NCBI GenBank assembly: GCA_015680685.1
Contig: MNCI01003660.1
Span: 418,776 to 482,775, forward strand
Length of the DNA stretch: 64,000 nucleotides
Direction of reading: 5' to 3'
Origin: Gnetum montanum
Lineage: Eukaryota; Streptophyta; Gnetopsida; Gnetales; Gnetaceae
Numbering within the stretch: position 1 is the stretch's first letter; each line of letters starts with the position of its first letter. This document shows, piece by piece, positions 23,916 through 37,117 of the stretch. The notes below the pieces were generated by a model that saw only the letters and a program-made list of their open reading frames with translations, had not been told where the DNA came from and did no database searches. The translations under genes and the position numbers were made by a program.

Positions 23916-26900
23916 ATGAATAGCACCTTTGTACATTCCTCTGGTCTTCCTGTTGGCACTGATATGATTTCTGCTGAAGCACTCTCACCATCCAAGTTTC
24001 AAACTAACATTTTTGGATCGAGAAGCAGAGGGGAAAACATGGCCATGTATATTCCAATTTCAAATGTCCATGCTGAAACAATGCAAACACTCTATCTCAT
24101 GAATCCAGCTGTTGCAGGCTATACAGATACATTGACACCTGGAAATGTGATGCTAATTAGCAATGCAGCAAACACTACGGTAACAGTCTCAGATTTTTCA
24201 TGCAATGATCAGGAACAAAGGCATTCTTTTCAGATGACAATTCCCACAGCTTCTGGCTCTCGGCAGTCTCCTATTGGGGTAATAGAAAAGTTTTTTCTGA
24301 AAAACAGAGTTATAGTACAGGTTTTCTTACATTGTGGCCTGAAACTTGTCTGTTTGGTTCTTGGCAGGGTGGAGGGAATGAACTTACCTTTCTGGAGCCA
24401 ATAAATACAAGTTCTACATCCCAGTCATTCAATGGGCATCTCAATAGCTCTATTGGGCTTTGTCATGCTAATGTTGCTGATATATCTCCAGTAGGACTGC
24501 AACTACATAATTTATCAGGGATAAATGAACAGTCATCATTATCACCCAGTCAATTATCTTTGCAGTTAGACCAACCAGAAACCATGACAGGACAAAGAAA
24601 AGGGCCCACTTTGAGTCTTTCACCACACGATCCTTCTGGTTTTCAGATGCTTTCTTTTCAAAAGTCCACAGCTGAATTTAATGTTAACTGCCCAGGAATC
24701 ATACAGGCACCATTGGAGAACTCTTTTAGAGTCGACAATAGTGGTAGGGGAGGAATGATTGCAAATGGGATTTCAGATCCCAGTCACAGTTTTGATACCA
24801 ATAAACAAAGTCAGTTCAATTTGGATAGACTTGCTGGATTCAGTTCTCTTAGGAATTCTAAATACCTTAGGGTAACACAGGAGCTGCTCAATGAAGTATC
24901 AAATCCTGGCAAGGAGGATAATTTTAATTTAACGAAATGTAGGAATGCTTCTTTATCATCTGAGACTGCTGCTGAGAAAGAGGATGATGCAAAAGAATGC
25001 GGTGGAAAAAGCACAGTTATTGGTACCAAACAGGCACAGCAGAATTCAGTAGAAGAAAGTGGCAAGTCCAACAAAATCGAGCTAAATGTTGCTGAAAGAC
25101 AGGAGCTTCAAATCAAGAAGACAAAACTCATGGCTATGTTGGATGAGGTGTATATTTTTAATTACTTGAAATATCTCTCTCTAAGTTAAAATACCTAGGC
25201 CTTTAGGTAATTTGTGTTCGATTACAAGTTCCACAAAAAATGGTATGGCTCTGTGTATGTTGTTGGAGATATTACTTAATTCGTAAGAAGTTTGGGATCT
25301 AATAGTTTTATTTTTAATGCACTATTAGAATGCCCATATGCTATTTAGAGTTAAGCTTATTATTAGTATTATGTTATGATTAGAAATCTTAGTTTAGATT
25401 GTCTAGGATTCATACAGGATAAGCCAATTCTAAGAATAGTTTATAAGTTATTTTACCATGATTCATGTTAGACAAATTAAGGTTAGGGTTGTTCGTCATA
25501 CATGATACTATTATTGGCATCAAGTTACATATAAATATGTGATATGTTTAATGCATTTTAACGGAAAGTAGTAAAGTTTATTTGTTGGGACCTATCTTGG
25601 TGTCCATCTTTGACACTGATTTTTTGCCACCGCCATTGTGCAGCTGGGCTTTACCGCCCTCTCCCCATGTTGTAGCCTGTTATGCGATCATGCACTACCC
25701 ATGTGACAACCTATTAAGCAATTTAGTTTGCTGATGGTTAATTTATTTTTATGAAATGTTATCATGATGTTTTTTTTTTTCAGTTTGCTGATGCACTACC
25801 CATGTGACAACCTACTAAACAATTTAGTTTGCTGAATATTTAGACCCGAAAACTGGGTTTATTGTCAAGTTAAGTATTTGGTCAAATCTGTTTATGGTCT
25901 TAATTACCCAGGGATTTACACTTGAAGATTAATCACTATTTCTTGAATCATGGCTTAATTGGAAGTTCCTGTCATACCGACTTGTATCATAAACAACAAG
26001 GTGGGGAATGGTCCTAATTATTATTCATGCAGATGATTTAGTTATTATTAGTATCATTGAGTGTCTCGTTGAAGAAGCTTATGATTATTTAACAAAATCC
26101 ATTGATATGATGGATTTATATGGTTTTAGAAGTCATCAAAAGGGCCATGATATACTTGTTTCAAAGAAAAATATTCCAAAAATCTATTCAAAGTTTTAAA
26201 AATCATGTAGTCATCTTTTGGCAACTTCTATGGATATGTAGCTAATGAGAAACTCTCATAGAATTTAAGCAGAACATAATAGTGTGTCAGCTAAGCATAC
26301 CCATTGGAATAGAACTTGTGACTTGCAAATCACAAGCCATTTGCTCTAACTGAGCTACATGCTGGAACCTACTTTATATTATCAACTTGCAGGTACCATA
26401 CTTTATTTGACCTTGTTCAGATTTACGCAACAACCAAAATCATGCTTGTGAAAAGCGACTAAAAAATTCTCCACTACATCAAAGGGCTACTAAAGTTAGG
26501 TGAAATTCATAGTTTTTGTTCATTGGGTTGTCCTTAGATTACTGTTGCTTACCTGCAGGTTATATCTTCTTTCTTGGTTCCAGCTTGAAGCAAATTGTCG
26601 ATTCCCCTTATTCAATTAAAGCAGACCTTGGAGCTACTGTTGATATTAATTGTAAAGCTCTATTGCTCCAAAACATTCTCGACAGTTTAGAACTTCTGAA
26701 AAACCAGTCTTCATACCTCTATTTTGACAATGAGTAAGTCCTAAATCTTGTTTGCACTCCAGTCTTCCACGAATGCACGAGGTACATTGAAGTTCAATAC
26801 TTCTCTTCAGTGCCTTTTTATCCAGGATTTGGTTCAAGTTAAGGTTATTTTACTAGAAGGTTTCAAAACGCATGATTAGAAAGTAAATATTTTCACTGTT

Positions 26901-29900
26901 TTTGGGCAGATTCAATTTTTTGAAATACAAATGATTTTTTTGTAATAATCAGTTATGAAGTAATAACGTGGGAATATTGGAGATATTACTTCATTTGAAG
27001 GAGATCAAATAGTTTTATTCTTAATAGATCACTATGAGAATGCCCGTGTCTGCATGCTATTTAGAATTAATTTATTATTAGTATTAGGCTATGAGTAGTA
27101 GTCTAGGTTCAGGTGGTCTAATTTTACAAAAAATATATGATAGAAAGCTACAGGATTAGATTTAGATAGTCCAATAATGTGAATAATAACCATGCAAGCC
27201 CTCACTGGCGCGTCAGGCTCTACACTCGGTCCTATCCTACACACTAATGATGTGCTAAAAAGTCCAGGTTGGGCCAGTGTACCTGTGTATTTGCTTTTCT
27301 GCATGCAGATATAACTGTTTTGTAATATCAGGCCTTTGGGTCCCATTTGATTTTTGTTATTGATAATGCTGTTGTAACGCATGGACCTTTGGTCCCTTTT
27401 TGATCCTATAGCTAATATAATTCCGTTTTCGAGTGCTTTCTCAACCAAAAAAAAGTGTAATAAGATTAAAGTTTAACTTTAGGAAAAGAGAAGACTAAAT
27501 AACAAGTTATGAGTTTAAGTCCAATATTAAAATGACACAAATTAAAGTCTAATATTGGTTTATGGATTATTTTACCATAAGTAATGCTAGACAAGCACAG
27601 TTTTGGGTTATTTGTTGAAAACGATGTTATTATCATGAAGTTGCATGTAAATACATGATATGTGTAATGCATTTTAACAAAGAAGCAATGAAGTCTGATC
27701 CTTGAGGCCTGTCTTGGTGTCTATATCTGATGCCCATGTTATAATACATATGGAATACAACAGCTTTCTCTTCTTGTTAGACAGGATTGTTGACACTTGT
27801 TTATTGAAGGTAAATGAGATTTAGGTGCCAATTACTGCATGGTTTCTATTCAAGCACTTGAATGCCCTTACATACACCCAACTTTTGACCCTCTTACCTA
27901 CTTACATGTTAAACGATAGAGCAATATTGCAATGACGCCTCCTGTGTAGGCATTCACTTTGCTTGACAGATATGATTCTCTGAACTTAAAACTATAAACA
28001 ATTAAATGGCATGTATCTTATATTTTTTATTAATTTAATCAGATGATGCATGCAAATCAGATTGTCTTCAGTTATGTTTGACTAACTGAGCACAATGGCA
28101 TACACTGAAGTTTGAAACACATATATAGCCCCTCAACATTTGATGATATCTACTTCCTAGAAAAACCTACAAACAAAAGCACATTTCATAAAACTTCCAA
28201 TATACATTATCTATATAGTCATGCCACAGTTCTATATCAACTGGAAGTCTAACATTAGTGTAATAACAGTGAATTAACATATTAGATTTATGAACGAAGG
28301 AAAAAGAGAAAAACACAAAGATTCAATTGGCATGCTACGTTGTCATTGGTCTGTTGGGCTAGGTTGGTGATTTAGGATGATTTCTTGGTGTGTCTGTCTA
28401 ACACCAACCTGAATATATATCTACTGTACTCCAGGTAGCTTTTGTGGACTTGAACCTTCATTCTAATTGTTAGAAGCAGAATGCTGTAAGGATAAGTCAC
28501 GGTTCACCCACAATTGTTAAATGTATTTAGAACATATTCAACAATTTAATTTAGGTTATACTTCTGAATAATTTTATGATATCAACATAGCTAATGGTGT
28601 AATCAGAAACCGAGAAGCCTGGCAGTCCATGGGAGAACTGCTATACTGCCAAACTGGTAGAGATTTCAGATTTACTTATTCTTAGATGTCCGTGAACTAA
28701 TTTAAGTGGAAAGTTCAGATTTACTGCTAGATCATGATTGCAAATAAATTAAATCATTTTCCATCATAAACTACCCACTAACAAACTGTCCAAGAAAAAA
28801 AAAACGCCTAATCAATATTAGAGTTACATGTCTCTTGTTGAAGAATTTTGATTTGATTCCTGTGCATCCTTTCATTACTCAAGATATCTATGAACCAGAC
28901 ACCAGCTCTGTTTAAACAATTAGCCTGTCAGAAAATCAGTGGATTCTCTTTGCATCTGAGTCAAAAACTTAAAGTCAGTTTTAGGATCAGAGTCAAGATT
29001 AAAATATTATTATTTGCATGCATGGATTCTAGGTAGAGTATAAAAAAGGATCATCACCCAAAGGCTCAATGCTCATCCTGTGAAGTGGTCCTGGAAAGGT
29101 CGGCAGATGACCCAAGGACTAACTAACTTATTTTGTCTTATATACTTTGCCTAACATTGGCCATCATTTGGAGTGATGGCATACAAGATAAAATAGGACG
29201 CTGCAGAAGTTTCAAATTCCATTCTGGAATATAACTTTAAACTTCTATTTGGAGTATCAAGTTCTGATTGGAGAGTTGAATACTCCAAAGGGTTTTGTAG
29301 GAAGCAGCATTGCCTTATCTTTCTTGGGTTGGCTTTTACACTTAAGTTTCATATTTGCAGGGAATAATTGGTGTGCTTTCATGGAAACATCAAATGTTTG
29401 AGTTTAGTTTTGATTGTGGAGCCTAAAGTGTACAAACTTAAAAATTTCCTTTCAGGTCTTGAGCATGTGTCCTAAGTAATATGGTACATAGCTCTGTCTA
29501 CATTCTTGTATTGATTTTCAGGATCTATGAAAATGAGTTGATGCTACTTGTTTCTGAAGAAAAGATTGAAAAGCACTTACATTGCTATGCCTATTGTTGG
29601 TATCTTGTTTTCTGAGAGAGATCAGGAACAAGTTTACAAAGTTAAAAAGGACCGTGTGAGTGTTCTCTGTGTTTTTCCAACTGTCTACTTTTGCTGTCTA
29701 AATTGAACGCCAAATGTTCATTTTTACCTGATTCAGTTTTGTTTTATGTTAACGTCGTTGAGAGTAACAAGGATTCGGTGATGTTCTTCTCTTCAAGTGT
29801 TTTTCCTTAAAAACACACATCCTATTTTACATTTTAATATTCTGATATATGAGTGGCAAAATGTGTTCTTAAAAATGATAAAATAATTAGTGCTATAGTA

Positions 29901-31951
29901 AGATAAGAACCCAATGTCTGGGAAGTGGATAGAACAGGCATTTAAAATGGTCATACCATTGTCTCAAAATGACAATTTCAACTTACATAGTCACATATTT
30001 TCTGGAATTGAAGTTATTGTATTGAATATATAAAATTAACTGTTTATATGATCTCATGGATACAAAGCATTGCAAACAGAGGTCATTAGCATTTATTTGT
30101 TTTCTTTTTGGCTATAAGACTTGCTAAATATTTTATTCGAACTTCCTTTCGGATAATGGTTTTCTCAGGATTTATTTGTATGCTAACAGCAAAAATTACG
30201 GTGCATTTCTCTCATTCTGCTAGACCTTAGTGATGTTCCTTGTGCAAGCTAGCAGCCTAGGCATTTTCAGAAAGTATTTGGCTTGCGTTCTCAATCATTG
30301 ATGTGTTGTCAATTCCTTTGTTTCAGGTTGATCAACGCTATAAACAATACCATCATCAAATGCAAATTGTTGTTTCATGTTTTGAGGCCGTGACCCATAT
30401 TGGTGCTGCCAAGACTTATACGTCTCTTGCATTGAAAACTATATCCAGGCACTTTCGATGTTTAAGGGATGCAATCGCCAGTCAAATCCATCGAACTGGC
30501 AAAGTGTTAAATGAGTGCAATGTGTCACCAAATGGTAAAGATGACGCATCTCGGCTTCGGTTGGTGGACCAACAACTGAGACAACAACGTGCTCTTCAAA
30601 AGTTAGGAATGATTCAACCAAATGCATGGAGGCCTCAAAGAGGCTTACCAGATCGAGCAGTTTCCGTGCTTCGAGCTTGGTTGTTTGAGCATTTTCTTCA
30701 TCCGTGAGTATTACTTGAAACTTATTCATTTTGACATTTAAGTTGGGCATAATTATTTTTATATACTATGCATGTTTTGCTGAACTGTTGACTTGCTTAG
30801 CTTTTGTGATAACTTTGTTTATTTGATCCCAACTTGATATATATTTGAGGAATTTCATCACTTAAAACACCATGGAGATGAATGGCCATATTAATATATA
30901 ATCTTAGGGAAAGAACCGCTTTGAACTTTATCCTATATTGTGGGGTTTTTTGTGTGAAGGTATCCTAAAGATTCGGATAAAGTAATGCTAGCAAAGCAAG
31001 CAGGTTTAACAAGAAGCCAGGTAGTGAAATTTTAGTGTCATGCAAATGAATTTTCTGCACATCTCTTTCAATGCTGTTTGTCTCATGAGAAATATCAGTT
31101 TTTATCAACTCATGATTGGTTGCTTAATCTTCCTGCATATGTATATTATATAGGTCTCAAATTGGTTTATTAACGCACGCGTGAGACTTTGGAAGCCCAT
31201 GGTAGAGGAGATGTACATGGAAGAATTAAAGGAAGCTGGCTTGTCAGTGATAAAAAATAATACAGCACCTGATGATGAGAAAGCAGTTGCACTATCAGAG
31301 GAAGATTCTGCAAAGAGGGAGAATGAATATGATAGTCATGTTCAACATGAGCAAGATATTGACAGCCAATATGGAGTTTCTGAACACCCCATGCACGTTG
31401 GAGATAGAGTGTCCAATGCTAGGCAGCCACCTGATTTGAGACACAATACGAACTGTAGGCTTAGTTCAAAAGGGGTGTCAACTGATGAAATACCAACTAA
31501 AACTAGTGTCGAGGTTGATGGACAAGGTAATTTCAAGAAGGCTCGAAATGAATATGAAGATTCTGCAGAATCGTTTTTACAGAATAGTAGCAACAAATTG
31601 GTAAATACTAGAGCTGCTGAACGGAGTCCTGATTCCTTTTGTGAGAAAAAGTTTATTGATGAAAGGTACACTGGTGCTAACTACAGCCTTCTACATAATG
31701 ATATTGTTCTCTCTGGAAATGATGCTAACTCTGGCCAATACCAGTTTGAGTGTCTAAACAGATTGGCTAATGGCTCATTTATTTCTAGACTCTCTGGAGG
31801 CAGTATTTCACTCACACTGGGGCTTAAGCAGTCAGAGAGTTTCTTATTGTCAGAACCCCAAGAAAGCTGCCTCCCATCTGAACCTAGGAGTGCTGAGCTT
31901 GGACAACTTGGCAATAGTTATTGTAATATTAATGATACTACACCCGTGTAG
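23916..31951 (+). CDS. BEL1-like homeodomain transcription factor (five coding exons)
   Basis: A TALE-class nuclear transcription factor; BELL proteins pair with KNOX proteins to control meristem and organ patterning. Exons read by frame and GT-AG borders: 23916-24278, 24368-25147, 30327-30703, 30960-31020, 31154-31951; 792 codons plus stop. Visible domains: SKY box [14 protein letters not shown] (about residue 285); BELL helix region [17 protein letters not shown] (about 378, split exactly at the long intron as in the family); homeodomain from WRPQRGLP (about 482) to [15 protein letters not shown] (528-542), with the three-residue-loop PYP between helices 1 and 2. ZIBEL-like motifs are LSLSPHD (about 203) and SLTLGL (about 745). 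Introns are 89, 5179, 256 and 133 bp. The start is the first ATG of the open exon. The subfamily is not resolved. Confidence 0.93.
25691..25836 (+). repeat. Short direct duplication in intron 3
   Basis: TGCACTACCCATGTGACAAC and the following 24 bases occur at 25691-25734 and again at 25792-25835, 101 bp apart, separated by an AT-rich stretch with a T-run. Confidence 0.6.
26293..26366 (-). repeat. tRNA-like pseudogene or SINE head
   Basis: The minus strand has GCATGTAGCTCAGTTAGAGC (acceptor strand plus D-arm/A box), an arm CTTGTGA...TCACAAG with loop TTTGCAAG, then TTCTATTCC (B-box-like), and ends GTATGC, which pairs with the 5' GCATGT. The T-arm 5' strand and variable loop are missing and the anticodon loop has eight bases. 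I call it a degraded tRNA-derived sequence, not a working tRNA. Confidence 0.45.
27150..27454 (+). repeat. Poly-A-tailed insertion, possibly LINE 3' end
   Basis: This extra segment interrupts the second LTR-like repeat of intron 3. It ends TTTCTCAACCAAAAAAAAG, a form seen at 3' ends of plant LINEs. No reverse transcriptase is present, so the assignment is tentative. Confidence 0.35.
29045..29127 (+). repeat. Dispersed 80-bp repeat, copy 2
   Basis: Second copy of the repeat at 21144-21225, in intron 3 of the BEL1-like gene, same strand. Confidence 0.55.
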
Positions 31952-34133
31952 GCAAGCAGTGACCTAGAGAACACAGCACTTTTCTACTCACCTCTTCGAA
32001 ACATTGTACTAAAACCATGGCGTCATGGACAGGAGCTTTATCTATTCAGACCATGACTTTTGGGCTTTTCTAGTTATTTGCACCTTTTTCGTAAATATGC
32101 TCTGGTTTTTTGTTTTCTTTTTGGGGGTAACGAATGGTATTTGGGATTGTCTGGACCATATGACATTTCGAGCCATTTGAAGTCTTGTGCTTTCGCTGTT
32201 TTCCTTGGTGCATGGTTCTTGATCTTTTCTCAAGCTTTCTTTTCAAATTTTAGAAATACGGGCTTTCTGGCAACTGGACTCTTTGTTGATTACAGACTTC
32301 ATTTAAAGACAGCTGTTGTCAATGAGATGTATCTTGTTGGTAAGGCTTGGGATTTGCATCATTCAATCTAGTGGGTTATGCTATGATAAAATCAGAAATT
32401 GCGTAAAAAGATGGTTGGATTGAATTTTTTCAAACAGATCCCTAGCTGTTATGCAGGTGGATGTAATAAAGTGATCCCTCTTAATTCTGTGTATTGTCAA
32501 CGTGTTCGAATTGAATTATTGTTGGTGTATCTTCATTAACATTTAGTGGTAGGGAGTAAGTTCGCCAGATTTTTGGCTAGTTGTAATCTTGTATAATAAT
32601 TTTCGGCATCGGTACAATTATATCACATTTCGGCAATCGAAGTGCAATTTTGGAAACTGCAACTGAATTCATGTTGGAGTACAAAATCAAATGTAACTAA
32701 AAACTCTTCGTAAGCACACAGTTGCACTGATACATACACATAGATACCGGTTGCAACACAACCACAGTAAAGATGGAATTTGCTTCTTGTTCCGGAATCG
32801 GGAATGCATGCTGAGCAATGAATAGTTCCAATTTCAATGGTCGTGTTTGTTGGCGATCCGTCATCCATTAGTGCATCGTGAACATGCATCGAACACTAAA
32901 TATTAACGGTCATGGAAGAGGATTAGAAAGGTATAAAAACGCGTACATGATGGTGTACTGCTCGAGATGATGACAAAAACCCTTTCCAGGTGCAATGTAA
33001 CTGTATTGTGTATAGATCATCTCCATACGCCACGGCAAGTCTGACGAAATTTCCATTTTATGTGATGCAAGGAGCTTCTAGCTGGCATTCTTTAAGATAA
33101 GAAAACCATGCAGAACCCCACGGAAGGAAAATTTTAGGTGAATTTGGAAAATATTGCAGAAAGTTTCAATTACGGTTCTGTAAAAGTTTCTACCTGCTTT
33201 GATTGACGTTTCCGTGGAAACGCGTCTGCAGTCGTTGATCGACAATTATTAGTTAATGAATGTAAATGTTATGAAAAAGAGCGAAGGCCCATAGCTTAAC
33301 CTTTTCATAGCATTTTCCAAGTTCAAGTAACGAAGTCAATCATGCACGTTTAATTTTATCATCGAAGTGCTTTCGTCACGGTTTAAATCAAACTTTTTAT
33401 CCTCGCTGCTTTTTCGCGACCTCTGCGTTCCAGGCATGCGTATCTCTTGACTGAGCGAAACCGGAAGCATATCACCGCATAATTAGGAAGCGATCCCTTT
33501 CTGTCATGAGTTACGAATTCAAAGATACTCCGGAGTTTTCAGGTGAAACCTAATGCGCATCGGCCAATGTGAACGTCGGCTTACAAAATAAGTTTGCTGG
33601 TGTGTAAAAATGTAACGGAGGAATTAAATAGTAAGGATGGAGTTTTTCCAGGTAGAAACGTCACTGGCATTAGCAAATCAGCAAATGTGAGCGTTGGCTT
33701 ACGGAGCAAGTTTGCGCGACAGTCAAAATGCCATGGAAGAATTCAATATTAGGAAGAGTCTCAGTCAAGCGAGGCAGGGTAAAAATGCGAGGACAAACTG
33801 CGCGATTCGCACACACGGGCAGACCTGTTCAACAAACGCGCAGCGCCGGCAACGTAGGGAACACGCACACGACACGTTCAGCAAACGTTTCAGATTTTTT
33901 TTCCAAATTGTGATGCTGGTTTGAATGCGCTCGGATTTCTCCTGTTAGCAGGCAGGCAGCAGGAAATTTCGACCAACGCAGTAACATTCAAGAGCTCGGA
34001 TTTCTTCCTCGGGCCATATTGAGCAACGGCTTCTTTGCGATGCTGATAATAATGTGTGGTTAGGTGCATACGCATTTTGAAAGCATCCATCCATCGGTTC
34101 AATCGCCATATTCCGTTCGCGAGACGAGAAAAC
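31952..34133. other. 3'UTR of the BEL1-like gene, spacer, and upstream region of the methyltransferase gene
   Basis: The first 600 or so bases are probably 3'UTR, with AATAAAG at about 32467 as a possible polyadenylation signal. From about 33400 G+C and CG steps rise, fitting the promoter/leader of the gene starting at 34134. I see no coding sequence here. Confidence 0.45.
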
Positions 34134-37117
34134 ATGAGGGTTCGGGCAATCTTTTCCTGCATTACCAGTTTCTCACCGCAGGCGTTGTTTCCGTCCGGGG
34201 AGGCGAAATTGTTGCATCTTCCCGGACCTGGTGAGAAGCCGCTGCCGCCTCCGCCCCCGCCTGTAGAAGTTCTACCTTCAAAGGTATCATTCCATAGCTA
34301 GTTCTGTTTGTATTGCTGCAGTTGCATGAGTGTTGATCGCGTTTTAGGGTTTTTCCTTTCATTTTATGCTGTCTTCGAGGTGACGTCGTTTTCTAGCTGA
34401 AATAAAATCAGTGAAGCATGTTACTGACATTAGTTTTTAATAATCATCTTTGTCTGAGATAACAGGATATCATAAGATGATCGGCAAACTCTTATTATGA
34501 TTATGATTATTATTATAACTGAAATGGCTTTCCAATTATAAATGCAGCTGTAAATGCTTGCATTTGTAATTGGAAATGGATTTTTATGGCGTTATATTCC
34601 TACTGGTGTGCTTTATCGTTACTGTGATATTTCGGTCTTTCAAGGCTGGCGTTGCACGCCTAGAATTGAAATCTGAACCTTAAAAACGATTTCTGACTAT
34701 GATAGAGCGAATTGTTCGTTTGTTGTCATTTCCATGTTTGATAGAACTGACCATTCAGTCGCCTAAGTTGAAATCATCCCTTTTGTTGTTTGCCAGATGA
34801 TTCGTAACTCGTTTTGCCAAAATGCTTAATTCAGTTTCTGAATTTTCTTCGTAATGAAATACAGGATGCCCAGTCTGACAAGTACGTAGCCGATCGTATC
34901 AAAGTGGATGGAACTTTACAGTTGCTAAAGGTTGGTACCTTCGTCTTGCAAGTGGTCTGTTATTCAGGCTATGTTGTTTCTGTCAGGGTCTTGATTTGAT
35001 ATATTTACATTTCAATCTCCATTTGCCAGGTTCCTTCAAGCAGCGTGGATGTTTTGGGGGTGCATAATTCAGATCTTGTTCCTGGCAGATACGAGGGTAC
35101 GTTTGTGGCTGCTTCATAGTGCAGTGTATAATTCCGAGTTACTTCTATTTTGCGTTGACATCTTAACATTTGTGCATGATGGCAGGTGGGCTTAAACTCT
35201 GGGAGAGTTCCCTTGATCTGGTTCAAATATTGAAACGAGAAGTTCAGGATGGCCTATTGTCTTTCAGAGGCAAACGTGTTCTAGAGGTGGGCATTGACAG
35301 TCTGATTCTTTGATTTTCTTTGTCAGGGGAAGATGATAGATATTTTATGACATCCTGCTCTTGGATATCACAGCAAACACCAAATGTACATTACCCTTAT
35401 CTTTCATTTGGCTTTAGCGGTTTGATGTTACCCTTTATCTTTCATTTAGATTTAGCGGTAATCGAGCACTGTTATCATGGTTAGGTCAATCTCAGTTAGG
35501 GTATCTAACTCGGTCCTTATTTTGCTTCTTTGAGCTACTTATCACTCCAATGGCTTTGCAACGGGCCCTACTTTAGCATGACCTCTAAGTATTTAGCATA
35601 AATACCTTTAAGCCAAATCCTAAATATTCCCTTAAAAAATGCATATAATTACAACTGGCCCTTTTTATTAACGGTCTTTAACAACAATTACATCAATTTT
35701 TATATAATTGTTGCAACATTTAACAGTGGTATGCATTTGGAAATGGGGAGGTTGAAGCATCTGATTCTCCTTTTAAACTTCTAAACTTTAAATTTTGGAA
35801 TCTAAATCTAGTGACTGCAGTTCACTGTATGTCATGTTGCATTCTAATGCTGAATAAAGTTGCTTTTTCCATTCTTACGTAGTAATATTTAGTGATGAAC
35901 ACGAGTCGGTTATTGTCATGGTAGAATTTAATTCTGAGAATCCAATCTTGCAGCATCGCTTGTTAGATTGACTGTTTTGTTGGCAGCATTCTGACTATAG
36001 TTTGAATTTTTCTATGATTAAGCTCGGATGCGGCAATGGACTTCCTGGAGTGTTTGCATGTTTGAAGGTATTAATCCCTTTTATGGTATTATTGGCCCTC
36101 GATGTGGCATGAAAGTTTGCGATTGACTAAAAGAAAGAGTTTGCTGTTGCCGTTTGTTCAGGGTTCTTCAGTTGTCCATTTTCAAGATTTTAACTCCGAA
36201 GTTCTGCGCTGCGTTACCATCCCTAATGTGTACGCAAATTTGCAAGATGCTCGTGAAAGACTGGGACGGCAGTGTGATGGTGCCGTAACGCCTACAAGGC
36301 TTGCCACGCTTTTCCCTGATGTCCGTTTCTATGCCGGCGACTGGGGCGATATGCAGACATTGCTGTCAGTCGTTCAGGAATATCAAAATCCTCCTTCGGA
36401 TCACAATTTATTAAACTTTTCTGAAGATGATCTACGTACTCTTAGCAGCATCGACGGCGGTGTCAATCAGGATTCACAGGTTGACTGTTACGGCCGACAT
36501 AGAACAAATCGCACCCGCAAATTGTCTGGTTGCCGTGTATGTGACCCAGCAAGTGATACATTTTCCTCAGAAGGGGGATACGATATTATCTTAATGTCAG
36601 AGACCGTGTATTCTTTAGTTAGTATGAAAAAGCTGTATGCATTGTTGAAGAAGGTTTGTGCTCAATGCTCTATTGCAACAGACTCCGTTATAATTTTTAT
36701 TGGAGTTAATTGTTTTCATCTTTGTTAATTGAATATGAATTCACTCGTGCATTGCAGTGCCTTCGACCGCCGTATGGTGTGGTATATTTGGCTGCTAAGA
36801 AGCATAATGTCTCTGGAGTTGGAGGAGTCAGGCAATTCAGGTCTCTGATAGAAAGGGATGGTACGTTTATGGCTGTATGCTTGTTTAAATAACTCTTCTA
36901 CTCGGCTCGTTTGAGCCATCTAGTTGATATTATTTCATAGTACGATTCATTGACTGTACGAAGGGCCAACTTGTCTGCAGCACGTTACTGATTAGATGAA
37001 TGATCTGATTATCTGAGATCTTCTCCTTTTACAGGTATCTTGGGCGCTCATTTGGTTGTAGAACTTTCAGAGGGGTCTTCAAATGCTAGCGAAATCTGGA
37101 AATTTTTCTACAAGTGA
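34134..37117 (+). CDS. METTL18-type protein-histidine N-methyltransferase (eight exons)
   Basis: A seven-beta-strand SAM-dependent methyltransferase of the METTL18/Hpm1 family, which in animals and yeast methylates a histidine of ribosomal protein uL3; the plant substrate is inferred. Exons by frame and GT-AG borders: 34134-34283, 34865-34930, 35030-35096, 35186-35286, 36023-36067, 36162-36653, 36758-36860, 37035-37117; 368 codons plus stop. Visible: Pro-rich N-terminus (KPLPPPPPPV), LKLWESSLDLV before the SAM site, motif I VLELGCGNGLPG (about 126-137) split between exons 4 and 5, VHFQDFNSE (motif II region), GYDIILMSETVYS (about 281-293), and C-terminal EIWKFFYK. All phases join without stops. 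The start at 34134 is preferred over an in-frame ATG at 34056 because the M-R start and following length match plant homologues. Confidence 0.93.

Larger units (their letters stand above)
25259..27735 (+). mobile_element. Degenerate copia-like element in intron 3
   Basis: Two direct repeats look like old LTRs: about 25259-25625 and about 26970-27735. Both start with TTGGAGATATTACTT and share blocks such as ATGCATTTTAAC and CTTGGTGTC. The second is split by about 300 bp of extra sequence. Between them, 26008-26196 reads HADDLVIIS and [13 protein letters not shown], resembling the YVDD block of copia reverse transcriptase. Same strand as the host gene. Borders are approximate and no target duplication was established. 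Confidence 0.6.

Noticed and set aside
26293-26366. Functional tRNA gene
   Set aside because: The T-arm is incomplete and the anticodon loop has eight bases; kept only as a tRNA-derived repeat.
30439-30750. Minus-strand frame opposite the BELL/homeodomain exon
   Set aside because: Shadow of the coding exon on the other strand.
34056-34133. Upstream ATG of the methyltransferase gene
   Set aside because: In frame, but adds 26 residues without similarity to plant homologues, which begin M-R; 34134 fits better.
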